20,492 nucleotides of DNA from positions 39,508 to 59,999 of the forward strand of contig DMDA01000033.1 of the NCBI GenBank assembly GCA_003451595.1. The letters are read 5' to 3'. The stretch comes from Chloroflexota bacterium (lineage in GTDB: Bacteria > Chloroflexota > Anaerolineae > Caldilineales > Caldilineaceae). Each line of letters opens with the position of its first letter. Within the stretch, counting starts at the first letter, position 1. This document shows positions 1 through 6,876 of this stretch, one piece after another. The notes below the pieces were generated by a model. That model had not been told where the DNA came from. It ran no database searches and was given only the letters and a program-made list of their open reading frames with translations. The position numbers were made by a program, and so were the translations under genes.

Positions 1-1481
1 CCCGCTGCGATCTGCTGACGGAAAGTGAGCACCACGCTGCCGCGACTGCCCAATACGTTGCCAAAGCGCACCGCCATGTAGGGTCGTCCGCTTGCCCGCG
101 CCACATCGTGTACGATCAACTCAGCAGCGCGCTTGGAGGCGCCCATCACGCTGGTGGGATTGACCGCCTTGTCCGTCGAGATCATAACAAGGCGTTCGAC
201 GCCGACTGCTTGTGCGGCCTGGACAACATTGCGGGTGCCGAGCACGTTGTTGGTGATGGCTTCCGCAGGGTTCATTTCCATCAGCGGAACGTGTTTGTGC
301 GCTGCCGCATGAAAAACAATCTGAGGTCTTACCCGCTCGAAGATCGTCAGGATGCGGTCGCCAAAGCGAATATCAGCGATCACGGGCGTGATGATGACGC
401 TGCCATCCAGCATCCGGCGGTTCTCGATGAGTAGCTCGTTGTGCATCTCGAAGATCGAGTTTTCACCGTGCCCCAGCAACACCAGCTCGGCGGGACGACA
501 GCGCAGAATTTGCCGGCACAGTTCGCTGCCGATCGAGCCGCCGCCGCCGGTGACGAGCACGCGCTTGCCGCGCAACAACTCGGCAACGGCGGCTGTGTCA
601 GTGCGAATCGGGTCGCGGCGCAGCAGGTCTTCGATGCGCACTTCGCGCACCTGTGTGAGCTTCACCGTGCCGTCGATCAACTCGTAGAGACCGGGAATCG
701 TGCGCGGCGTAATGCCAGCTTTTTCACAAATCTGGACAATTTCACGGATGTCGCGTCCCGCCGCGGTCGGCATGGCAATGATGATCTGATCGATGCGATG
801 ACGCTTGACCAGGTCGGGAATGGCGGTGCGATTGCCCAGAACGGGGACGCTATTGACGCTTAGCTTGCGTTTGGCGGGGTCGTCATCCACAAAACCGATC
901 ACCTCGATGCCGGGAGCGCGGTTGCTCTGTAACTCGCGTAGCACCATGGCGCCAGCATCGCCTGCGCCTACAATCAGCAACCTGGTCGGGTTCTGGATAA
1001 AGGCGCGCACCTGCGCCAACTCATGAGGGCGGTAGCGCTCTTGGATCAGGCGGAGGACAAAGCGGCTGCTCGCCAGAAAGCCCAGGCTCAACAGTCCCTC
1101 CAGAAACCAGACCGAACGCGACGTCATGTACGCTATCCCCAGAAATGGCAGCAGCCCAAAGTTCACGGCGAAGATAATCGCTGCGCTAACCAGGCTGGCC
1201 GCTACGATCATCTTCATTTCGACTATGCTGGCGTAGCGCCACATACGATTGTAGAGACGAAAGCCGAAATAAGTTGGCAGCCTCACCAGCGGGACGAGCA
1301 GAAAGTAGCTCCAATTCTGGACAATGTAGGGCCAGATGCTAACCAGGGCCTCATAGCGGACGACAAAGGCGAGCACAATCGCCAGCAACACCAGGATCAG
1401 GTCAAGCAGCATCAGGTAGCGCACGCGCAGACCAGTGAGCGTCGGTGAGGAAAATTTGCGTTCAACCGGTGTAGTCGACAT
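1..1481 (-). CDS. WbpM/CapD/FlaA1-like membrane nucleotide-sugar 4,6-dehydratase (C-terminus beyond left edge)
   Basis: The first 493 residues are visible; related proteins are usually about 600-650, so roughly the last 130 lie off the left edge. Residues 20-150 hold four hydrophobic membrane segments. Residues 165-240 form a first nucleotide-binding-like domain (VGAGDAG at 171). A catalytic SDR domain follows, with TGGGGSIG at 311-318, STDK at 435-438 and MGASK at 446-450. The position of the usual SDR tyrosine is methionine (M-x3-K), which is characteristic of the WbpM/CapD family. Known members act at the inner membrane and convert UDP-GlcNAc to a UDP-4-keto-6-deoxy sugar. The ATG at 1479-1481 has a GGAG about ten bases upstream. 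The gene is GC-rich, unlike the centre of the locus, and lies downstream of the WbpL-like and WbpV/K-like genes, which supports a joint role. The product stereochemistry cannot be read from the sequence. Confidence 0.93.
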   Translation of the reverse strand, partial: MSTTPVERKFSSPTLTGLRVRYLMLLDLILVLLAIVLAFVVRYEALVSIWPYIVQNWSYFLLVPLVRLPTYFGFRLYNRMWRYASIVEMKMIVAASLVSAAIIFAVNFGLLPFLGIAYMTSRSVWFLEGLLSLGFLASSRFVLRLIQERYRPHELAQVRAFIQNPTRLLIVGAGDAGAMVLRELQSNRAPGIEVIGFVDDDPAKRKLSVNSVPVLGNRTAIPDLVKRHRIDQIIIAMPTAAGRDIREIVQICEKAGITPRTIPGLYELIDGTVKLTQVREVRIEDLLRRDPIRTDTAAVAELLRGKRVLVTGGGGSIGSELCRQILRCRPAELVLLGHGENSIFEMHNELLIENRRMLDGSVIITPVIADIRFGDRILTIFERVRPQIVFHAAAHKHVPLMEMNPAEAITNNVLGTRNVVQAAQAVGVERLVMISTDKAVNPTSVMGASKRAAELIVHDVARASGRPYMAVRFGNVLGSRGSVVLTFRQQIAA

Positions 1482-1582
1482 CGTCTTCTCGCTCCGTGAA
1501 TCGGGTTGATAGGTCAGGCCGTGAGCGGGTTGTCTCAGCGCGCCAACACGAGGCAGGCGTCTGCGGCGCCCATGCCTACCGC

Positions 1583-1617
1583 ATTATACCGTCTGCGCTG
1601 ACAATGCCCGAATTGTC
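1583..1617 (-). promoter_or_regulatory. Candidate promoter with palindrome upstream of the WbpM-like gene
   Basis: On the minus strand there is a perfect TATAAT (1588-1583), about 100 bases before the ATG at 1481. No good -35 hexamer is present; the best at 18-base spacing is TTCGGG. An inverted repeat GACAAT-N6-ATTGTC (1600-1617) sits over the -35 position and could be an operator. The rest of the gene-free stretch 1482-1754 shows no other recognisable element. The call is inference from motif match only. Confidence 0.3.
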
Positions 1618-1754
1618 GGGAAACAGTGATGATGTCTCGGTTCTACTGCCACCAGATTTATAGAGTACGTTGCCGGCGCCCACCGTCTGTACGAGCGCTA
1701 AAGCATGGATAGGTTGTGCTGATTCGCTCCCAGACAACGATGGCGTCTCTGCGG

Positions 1755-1955
1755 CGCGCCCGACGCCCCACCACAGCAGCAGGGCGCACAGCGGCGGCAG
1801 GAGCGCAGCGGCCAGCCCACCGCCCGGCAGCCCGCCCACCCACGCCAGCGCCAGCGCGACGCCGAGCAGCGCCAGCCCCAGATAGAGCAGCGTGACGGTG
1901 CGGTGACGCCAGCCGGCGATGACGAGACGTTGGTAGAGGTGTGAGCGGTGCGCGG
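1755..1955 (-). repeat. Direct-repeat copy A: truncated duplicate of the WbpL-like transferase 3' end (pseudogene fragment)
   Basis: This 201-base segment matches 2531-2731 at a constant offset of 776 bases with 5 mismatches (about 97.5% identity) and no gaps. It corresponds to residues 272-338 of the intact transferase, including the HRSHLYQR motif and the last two membrane segments. It lacks every upstream catalytic motif, so it cannot be a working enzyme. Similarity stops abruptly at both ends. The upper end (1955/1956) falls exactly where the hicA remnant breaks off. Confidence 0.95.
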
Positions 1956-2060
1956 TACCAGATTTCATGGCTTCCGGCTGCCTGGCGATCAAACTCAAAG
2001 CCCAATCGCTTGAGATCGCCTGACGATCTCTCGCTAGCGAAAACCAGCCAGTCGTCCCAT
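1956..2060 (-). pseudogene. hicA: hicA toxin remnant (nonsense, frameshift, 3' truncation)
   Basis: The start ATG (2060-2058) overlaps the hicB stop as TGATG, the usual close coupling of such pairs. Frame one reads MGRLAGFR, then TAG (2036-2034), then REIVRR. Treating the A near 2016 as an extra base restores a second stretch, RLKRLGFEFDRQAAGSHEIWY. This resembles the N-terminal half of HicA-type mRNA interferases, with the GSH motif carrying the catalytic histidine. A tyrosine codon in the family appears replaced by the TAG. The sequence then breaks at 1955/1956 into the duplicated transferase fragment. The C-terminal half (the usual proline/histidine-rich strand and TLR helix) was not found below 1755. 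The toxin is almost certainly dead. Assignment rests on remembered family resemblance. Confidence 0.75.
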
Positions 2061-2290
2061 CAGTCGGCCACAATCAGTGGATAGTCAAAAGCCTCCCTGG
2101 CAACAGCAAGTTCGATGCTGCCTGAGCGCTCACGCTGCGCCTCAAGCAGTTTCTTCGCCACATCGCGCGCAATCTCCAGCGTCTCCGCAATCGTACGCCC
2201 CTGAGCTACCAAACCAGGAACGTCCTCTGATGTCGCCAGATAGACTCCTTCTGGCAGCCTTTCGATGTGCAGATTTGCAATTCTCTCCAT
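2060..2290 (-). CDS. hicB: HicB-family antitoxin, apparently orphan
   Basis: A 76-residue protein of the HicB-like fold: a short N-terminal strand (IANLHIERLPEG), then VYLATSEDVPGLVAQGRT, the typical 'D-x-PGL-x-A-x-G-x-T' turn, then a helix (IAETLEIARDVAKKLLEAQ). HicB proteins neutralise HicA by covering its active site and often repress their own operon. I chose ATG at 2290 because an AGGG lies nine bases upstream and the protein then begins as relatives do; a longer in-frame extension toward 2383 has no family resemblance. It is followed directly by the ruined hicA, so there is no partner to neutralise here. It may still act on a HicA elsewhere or merely be decaying. No DNA-binding domain is visible in the C-terminus. 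Confidence 0.8.
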   Translation of the reverse strand: MERIANLHIERLPEGVYLATSEDVPGLVAQGRTIAETLEIARDVAKKLLEAQRERSGSIELAVAREAFDYPLIVAD

Positions 2291-2433
2291 GACACGTTTC
2301 CCTGGCGTCGGTAGTGAAGCACTCTGGCCATTTTTCGCACGATATCCGAACAGTAGGAATCTTACGCCAAATCTCAAAGGCATGTCATCTTTGATCCACT
2401 GTCAATCAGTTGACGGGCATGCCTGTCTGGCTG

Positions 2434-2460
2434 AGTATATCACAGCGGATCGATGAACAA
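2434..2460 (-). promoter_or_regulatory. Candidate extended -10 promoter for hicB
   Basis: On the minus strand TGATATACT gives an extended -10 (TGn plus TATACT, hexamer at 2439-2434). A TTGTTC lies 15 bases upstream (2460-2455). It lies about 145 bases ahead of hicB in the 214-base gap after the transferase gene, consistent with hicBA having its own promoter inside the operon. Motif match only. Confidence 0.35.
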
Positions 2461-2504
2461 AACAGATGCGGCAACTCTCTTTTGCTATGCACCGCCCAGC
2501 CCAA

Positions 2505-3545
2505 TCAAGGCACAGCCGAGCGGTGTTCGACGCGCCCGACGCCCCACCACAACAGCAGGGCGCACAGCGGCGGCAGGAACGCAGCGGCCAGCCCACCGCC
2601 CGGCAGCCCGCCCACCCACGCCAGCGCCAGCGCGACGCCGAGCAGCGCCAGCCCCAGATAGAGTAGCGTGACGGTGCGGTGACGCCAGCCGGCAATGACG
2701 AGACGCTGGTAGAGGTGTGAGCGGTGCGCGGCAAAGATGTTTTCGCCGCGACGCCAGCGGCGCAGGATCGTGAAGGTCGTGTCGAAGACAAAGGGCCAGA
2801 GCACCAGCACGCCGGCGAAAGGCAGCCGGGCGTCCGCCGGCCCGCCGAGCACGGCCAGCGTCGCCAGCGTGAAGCCCAGGAAGGCGCTGCCGACATCGCC
2901 CATGAAGATGCGCGCTGGCGGCCAGTTGTGTCCCAGAAAGCCCAGGCTGCTGCCGACTACGAGCACACCGACCAGGCTGACCAGCGGCAGCCCGACAAGC
3001 TGCCCCAACGCTAGCCAGCCCAGCCCGGCGACGACCGCCTGCCCACCGGCCAGACCGTCGATGCCATCCATGAAGTTGTAGGCGTTGGTGAGACCAGCCA
3101 GCCACAAAAAGGTGATCGGGATGCCCAGCCAGCCAAGCGGGAATGCAGGGAGCAGCGGCAGTTCGACGCTGCTCCAGTAGCCGGCAAACAGGATCACCAT
3201 CAGTGCGCCGGCGGCGTGCGCGCCAAAACGGACGCGATTGGGGACTGGCCGCAGGTCATCACGCCAACTGACCCATGCGATCAGGGCGGCGCCGAGGCTG
3301 AACGCAGCCAGGCCAAGCGACAGCCAGCCGATGCCCAGCAACGGCGCCGCCAGCCACAGCCCGGCCAGCGTCACCAGCACGATCAGTAGCCCGCCCCCGC
3401 GCGGGGTGGGCTGTGTGTGTGAGCTGCGTTCGTTGGGGATGTCCAGCATGCGTTGGGCGGCCCAGCGGCGCATGTAGGCGACGCCAGCGTAGGCAACGCC
3501 GGCAGCCACGGCGAAAAGCCCAAACCACCACAGCGACTCACTCAT
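2505..3545 (-). CDS. WecA/WbpL-like polyprenyl-phosphate sugar-1-phosphate transferase (initiating enzyme)
   Basis: A 346-residue multi-spanning membrane protein of the MraY/WecA family. It starts a lipid-linked glycan by moving a HexNAc-1-phosphate from UDP-sugar to undecaprenyl phosphate on the cytoplasmic face. Family motifs appear in order: RSSHTQPTPRGGG (40-52), acidic pair D96-D97, NAYNFMDGIDGLAGG (154-168), GDVGS (216-220) and HRSHLYQR (274-281). The ATG at 3545 overlaps the stop of the upstream SDR as ATGA, so I prefer it to an in-frame start 14 codons earlier. Adjacency to a WbpV/K-like reductase and a WbpM-like dehydratase points to WbpL-type specificity (QuiNAc or FucNAc), which is inference. 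Its 3' end is the source of, or partner to, the 201-base repeat. The last eight residues (after GVGR) differ from the sequence following copy A, so the native C-terminus is uncertain. Confidence 0.95.
   Translation of the reverse strand: MSESLWWFGLFAVAAGVAYAGVAYMRRWAAQRMLDIPNERSSHTQPTPRGGGLLIVLVTLAGLWLAAPLLGIGWLSLGLAAFSLGAALIAWVSWRDDLRPVPNRVRFGAHAAGALMVILFAGYWSSVELPLLPAFPLGWLGIPITFLWLAGLTNAYNFMDGIDGLAGGQAVVAGLGWLALGQLVGLPLVSLVGVLVVGSSLGFLGHNWPPARIFMGDVGSAFLGFTLATLAVLGGPADARLPFAGVLVLWPFVFDTTFTILRRWRRGENIFAAHRSHLYQRLVIAGWRHRTVTLLYLGLALLGVALALAWVGGLPGGGLAAAFLPPLCALLLWWGVGRVEHRSAVP
2531..2731 (-). repeat. Direct-repeat copy B, within the transferase gene
   Basis: This is the partner of 1755-1955 in the same orientation (5 mismatches in 201 bases). 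It encodes residues 272-338 of the intact transferase. The two copies bracket the hicB/hicA segment (1956-2530), so recombination between them would delete it. Confidence 0.95.
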
Positions 3546-4549
3546 AGCGCGCCCTGCCGCCGCATCTCCTGAACTGCATCCGCCCACCCTGTGACCAAGT
3601 CGTAAGCAGGGCGAAACCCCAGTTCGGTCTGGATACGCTGGCCGTCGACGGCAACGTCTTCCGTGTATTTGTCGATGGTCGCCCGCCCAATCGGGGATTG
3701 ACGGCGCAGCAGACGTGCGGTATCTTCCACCAACCCCGCTGCCGCCCGCACAGGCGCGACCGGCAAATACACTCCCGGTGGTTTGCGGCCCAGCGCCGTG
3801 CAGATCGCCTGGTTGATTTCGCGGACAGTGTGCAACTCGCCATCGGTGACGTTGTAGACCCGGCCGGCGGCGGCTGGGTGCTGCACGGCCAAGAGCACGG
3901 CACGTGCGACATCTTTGTCGTAGACCAGGGTGCGGCGATTCTCGCCCTTGCCGATCGGCAGAAAGCGGTTGCGCGCCAGCGCACGCACTAGACGCTGATA
4001 GTTGCCCTTGATACGCGCCCCATACACAGCGCCCAAGCGCAGCACGACGCCCAGCGGCTGGCCGTCGGCGCGCCGGGCCGCCAACACGATCTGTTCGGCT
4101 GCCAGTTTGGTTTCGGCGTAGAAGGTGTCAGGATGAGGAATGCTATCTTCCGTAAGCAGGCGTCCTTGACCGTAGCCATAGACGGCAATCGTGCTGAAGA
4201 AGACCAGACGCTGAACGCCGGCATTGAGCGCAGCTTCGACGACAATACGCGTGCCCTCGACGTTGATGCGCTCATATTGCGGGCGCAAGCTCAGTGGCGG
4301 GTTGACAATGTGCAGCAGCGCCGCCATGTGGACGACGGCGTCGACGCCGCTCATCGCGGTCTGCACGGCATTGACGTCGGTGATATCGCCAATTTGTGTT
4401 TCAATGGTAAGTGGTAGCAAGCCTGGAGATGGTGCGTCCATCGACAGGGTACGAATCGACATGCCGATTTCATGGAGTGCCCCCACCACGCGCGGGCCAA
4501 GTGCACCTGTGGCCCCACTAACCAGGACTAGTTTCTGAGGTCCGCTCAT
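3542..4549 (-). CDS. Extended SDR, WbpV/WbpK-like nucleotide-sugar 4-reductase or epimerase
   Basis: A 335-residue extended short-chain dehydrogenase. The N-terminal Rossmann motif is SGATGALG (11-18), the active-site serine/threonine lies in FFSTIAVYGYG (S119/T120), and the catalytic pair is Y144 and K148 in YAETK. Relatives reduce or epimerise C4 of nucleotide sugars. In Pseudomonas aeruginosa O-antigen loci a reductase (WbpV or WbpK), the initiating WbpL and the dehydratase WbpM lie in this same order, so a role making UDP-QuiNAc or UDP-FucNAc is a good inference. Annotation as a generic UDP-glucose 4-epimerase-like protein remains possible. Both ends use ATGA overlaps with their neighbours, implying translational coupling. 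GC content falls markedly across the first 55 or so codons, suggesting a recombination joint inside this gene. Confidence 0.88.
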   Translation of the reverse strand: MSGPQKLVLVSGATGALGPRVVGALHEIGMSIRTLSMDAPSPGLLPLTIETQIGDITDVNAVQTAMSGVDAVVHMAALLHIVNPPLSLRPQYERINVEGTRIVVEAALNAGVQRLVFFSTIAVYGYGQGRLLTEDSIPHPDTFYAETKLAAEQIVLAARRADGQPLGVVLRLGAVYGARIKGNYQRLVRALARNRFLPIGKGENRRTLVYDKDVARAVLLAVQHPAAAGRVYNVTDGELHTVREINQAICTALGRKPPGVYLPVAPVRAAAGLVEDTARLLRRQSPIGRATIDKYTEDVAVDGQRIQTELGFRPAYDLVTGWADAVQEMRRQGAL

Positions 4550-5802
4550 AGACGAGTGTCTTGGGCTACTCGGCGAATCGCCTTATCGTAGGCATCGATC
4601 ACTGCTGTCTTGCTGTAGTGCGCCACAACCCAACGACGAGCGTTCTGTCCCATCCAGGTTGCTAATTCTGGAGAGTTGCGAAGCTGCTTGATTGCGTCGA
4701 TCATCTCTTGTGCTGACTCGGGTGTCACCACGAGTCCCGCAGATGACTCTTGAATCAGCATAGCTGTCTCGGTATCAGATTCCGCTGCTGCCACGACGGG
4801 GCGGCCTGCTGCCATAGCCGTGTAGATCTTAGATGGCACCGTGTCGTATGAGAAACCGAGTTTCATGGGGGATATCGATACATCTGCCGTTGCATACGTT
4901 TCCGGCACACGCCTGTACGGCTGAAACGGAAGCAAACAGATGTTCTGCAATCCTGAGTCCTTCACTGCCTGCTCAAGATGGAGACGAGCTGCACCGTCGC
5001 CGATGACTAGAAACACGACATCGCGATCCGCCTCGAAGTCAACCGCAACTTTGGTCAGAATCTCCAAGCCTTGTGACAATCCGATATTTCCTGCATAGAA
5101 AATGACGAACTTGTTGTCTAGGCCGTGTTCCCGGGCAAACGCATTATCCTTAGGCAATGGCTTGAGCCATTCAACATCCACAAAATTCGGCGTAAAGTAC
5201 AGTTTCTTCTTTGGAACCCCTCGTGCTTCAAGGTTTGCGTTGAAGCTGCGGGCTATTGATGTGATGGCCACCGAGTTTCGATAAACAAAGTTTTCAACTG
5301 CATAGGCCAACCGTATCAGGAGCTTATTCTTCAACAGTCCCATGCGCACAGGCACATCAGGCCACAGTTCGCGCACATCGTAGATCATTTTGCCGTGCAG
5401 CAAGACTTTGAGCAGAAAGCCATTCAGACCAAGAGTGATCGGCGGGGACGGCACAAAAATGACATCCTGGCGGCCGGCTTTCAGCACACCGATCACCAGG
5501 GTCAGACTCTGGAACCAAATATAGTCAAGTGCGCGGCGCCAGACCTTGCGGCCTTTCAGCGGCATGAAAACACGAATGACCCTGACCCCGCGTTCGGAGA
5601 CATCCGTATACAACTTGGGTAACTTGGCGCGGTAGTGCGGATTGCTCAGCACCTCTTGCGCAGGATTGTAGTGTGGCATCGAAGTCAATACGGTGACTTC
5701 GTGACCACACTCCTGTAATCCTTGCGCAAGTTCAGTCATCATGTTCGCGGTGGAGACCGTGTCGGGACCAAACACCAATGACAGCATCAATACTTTGGCC
5801 AT
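4546..5802 (-). CDS. WbuB-like GT4 glycosyltransferase
   Basis: A 418-residue GT-B fold glycosyltransferase. The N-terminal acceptor domain has the YDVRELWPD signature (141-149) shared by WbuB-type enzymes. The C-terminal donor domain has YAGNIGLSQG (236-245), IGDG (267-270) and VPSKIYTAMAAGRPV (322-336), which binds the nucleotide sugar. E. coli WbuB adds a FucNAc residue, so transfer of the second sugar onto the initiating HexNAc is plausible but unproven. I chose ATG 5802 because MAKVLMLSLV aligns with where relatives begin. An in-frame ATG at 5823 that overlaps the upstream stop as TGATG would add seven residues and is a real alternative. The enzyme should act on the lipid-linked intermediate at the cytoplasmic face of the membrane. 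Confidence 0.92.
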   Translation of the reverse strand: MAKVLMLSLVFGPDTVSTANMMTELAQGLQECGHEVTVLTSMPHYNPAQEVLSNPHYRAKLPKLYTDVSERGVRVIRVFMPLKGRKVWRRALDYIWFQSLTLVIGVLKAGRQDVIFVPSPPITLGLNGFLLKVLLHGKMIYDVRELWPDVPVRMGLLKNKLLIRLAYAVENFVYRNSVAITSIARSFNANLEARGVPKKKLYFTPNFVDVEWLKPLPKDNAFAREHGLDNKFVIFYAGNIGLSQGLEILTKVAVDFEADRDVVFLVIGDGAARLHLEQAVKDSGLQNICLLPFQPYRRVPETYATADVSISPMKLGFSYDTVPSKIYTAMAAGRPVVAAAESDTETAMLIQESSAGLVVTPESAQEMIDAIKQLRNSPELATWMGQNARRWVVAHYSKTAVIDAYDKAIRRVAQDTRL

Positions 5803-5822
5803 GTGCTCTGCCGGTATCTCCA

Positions 5823-6827
5823 TCAATAGCGATTGAAAACCGAATCTTTGCTCGACCCGCTGATCATCTGATCGTAGATCCAAGCATAGGTCTTTTCCAT
5901 CCCAACTCGTAGGGGAATGGACGGCTCCCAACCAAGCAACTGTCTGATACGAGTGTTGTCACTGCTGCGTCCGCGGACGCCTTTGGGCGCAGAGAGATTG
6001 TAACGCCGATCCAGATGGACGCCAGCAATTTCCTCGACAATATCGACAAGTTGATTGATCGACACCATCTCTGCACTGCCTAAGTTCACTGGCTCATGAA
6101 TATCGCTCTGCATGATGGCCTGTACACCATGAAGGCAGTCGTCGATATACATAAAGCTTCTAGTCTGCAAACCATCGCCCCAAATTTCAATTTCATTTGT
6201 TCCGGATAGTTTCGCCTGAATGACTTTGCGGCAGATGGCAGCTGGCGCTTTTTCGCGACCACCGTCAAACGTGCCGTGTGGCCCATAAACATTGTGGAAG
6301 CGCGCCACGCGGGTCTCCAGGCCAAAATCCTCGTGAAAGTGTCGGCACATACGTTCGCTGAAAAGTTTCTCCCATCCATAACCATCTTCAGGATCGGCTG
6401 GATAAGCATCTTCCTCTTTTAATCCCGGGTTGTCGGTAGTCTTCTGTTTGTAGCCTGCATAGACGCAGGCCGATGACGAAAAGAAGAATCGTGTGGCGCC
6501 GCATTCTCGTGCAGCCATCAACATGTGAGTGTTGATAAGCACGGACAACATGCAGAGTGCCTTGTTGTTTTCGATGAACCCCATCCCCCCCATGTCGGCT
6601 GCCAGGTTATACACCCAGTCGCAACCGTTTACAGCCTGAATGCAGTTCTCCTTTTGCTGTAAGTCCAGGGTGCGGTTATCTGCTCCAGAAAAGCGCTGGT
6701 ACCACTGCCACTGCGGTTTGACGTCTACAGCGCGCACACGATGTCCTTGCCGAAGCAATGCGGCAACCAAATGGCCACCGATGAAGCCGCCTGCACCTGT
6801 GACTAGAATATGAGTCTGGTTTGACAC
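5823..6827 (-). CDS. GDP-mannose 3,5-epimerase
   Basis: A 334-residue extended SDR that closely resembles the well-studied plant enzyme converting GDP-D-mannose to GDP-L-galactose, with GDP-L-gulose as side product. The NAD-binding GAGGFIGG (11-18) is intact, as is the long signature NLAADMGGMGFI (74-85). The known catalytic residues are all present: C121 in SSACVY, Y150 and K154 in YGWEK, and K193 in GGREKAPAAICRK. WGDGLQTRSF and the late GVRGRSSDN motif also match. The start is GTG (6827), supported by an excellent Shine-Dalgarno sequence, while no nearby ATG fits. The gene is followed by the WbuB-like transferase and preceded by another SDR. L-galactose or L-gulose in the glycan repeat is the natural inference. 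No gene for GDP-mannose supply lies in the window. Confidence 0.93.
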   Translation of the reverse strand: MSNQTHILVTGAGGFIGGHLVAALLRQGHRVRAVDVKPQWQWYQRFSGADNRTLDLQQKENCIQAVNGCDWVYNLAADMGGMGFIENNKALCMLSVLINTHMLMAARECGATRFFFSSSACVYAGYKQKTTDNPGLKEEDAYPADPEDGYGWEKLFSERMCRHFHEDFGLETRVARFHNVYGPHGTFDGGREKAPAAICRKVIQAKLSGTNEIEIWGDGLQTRSFMYIDDCLHGVQAIMQSDIHEPVNLGSAEMVSINQLVDIVEEIAGVHLDRRYNLSAPKGVRGRSSDNTRIRQLLGWEPSIPLRVGMEKTYAWIYDQMISGSSKDSVFNRY

Positions 6828-6831
6828 TAGG

Positions 6832-6841
6832 TCACCTCCTT
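6832..6841 (-). promoter_or_regulatory. Strong Shine-Dalgarno sequence before a GTG start
   Basis: AAGGAGGTGA on the minus strand is a near-perfect match to the 16S rRNA anti-SD, four bases before GTG 6827 (AGGAGG about seven bases away). It fixes the start of the GDP-mannose 3,5-epimerase gene and is the best ribosome-binding site in the window. Confidence 0.85.
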
Positions 6842-6876
6842 GAACACATCGAAAGAATTAACATTGTCATGGGGTG

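Larger units (their letters stand above)
1576..1968 (-). other. Chimeric open frame across the duplication junction
   Basis: An open frame of 130 codons begins at an ATG inside the hicA remnant, read out of the hicA frame (MKSGTAH...). It enters the duplicated transferase segment in its native frame and continues into unrelated sequence to a stop at 1576. It would encode two hydrophobic transmembrane stretches copied from the transferase and a polar tail. No ribosome-binding site is obvious. It is most likely a by-product of the rearrangement, though an automatic annotator could call it a hypothetical protein. Confidence 0.2.

Noticed and set aside
1023..1448. Plus-strand open frame of 141 codons
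   Set aside because: It is antisense to the membrane part of the WbpM-like gene, rich in Q/H/R, with no family resemblance or ribosome-binding site.
1755..2731. Insertion sequence or attachment-site interpretation of the direct repeat
   Set aside because: No transposase, integrase, terminal inverted repeats or tRNA is seen, and 201 bases is too long for a typical attachment core. Kept only as an open hypothesis.
2402..3105. Long minus-strand frames within and beside the WbpL-like gene
   Set aside because: Shadow frames of a GC-rich gene, dominated by R/A/G. The true frame carries all family motifs.
5803..5931. Upstream extension of the WbuB-like glycosyltransferase
   Set aside because: It would overlap the end of the epimerase gene by over 100 bases and has no homology to the family N-terminus.
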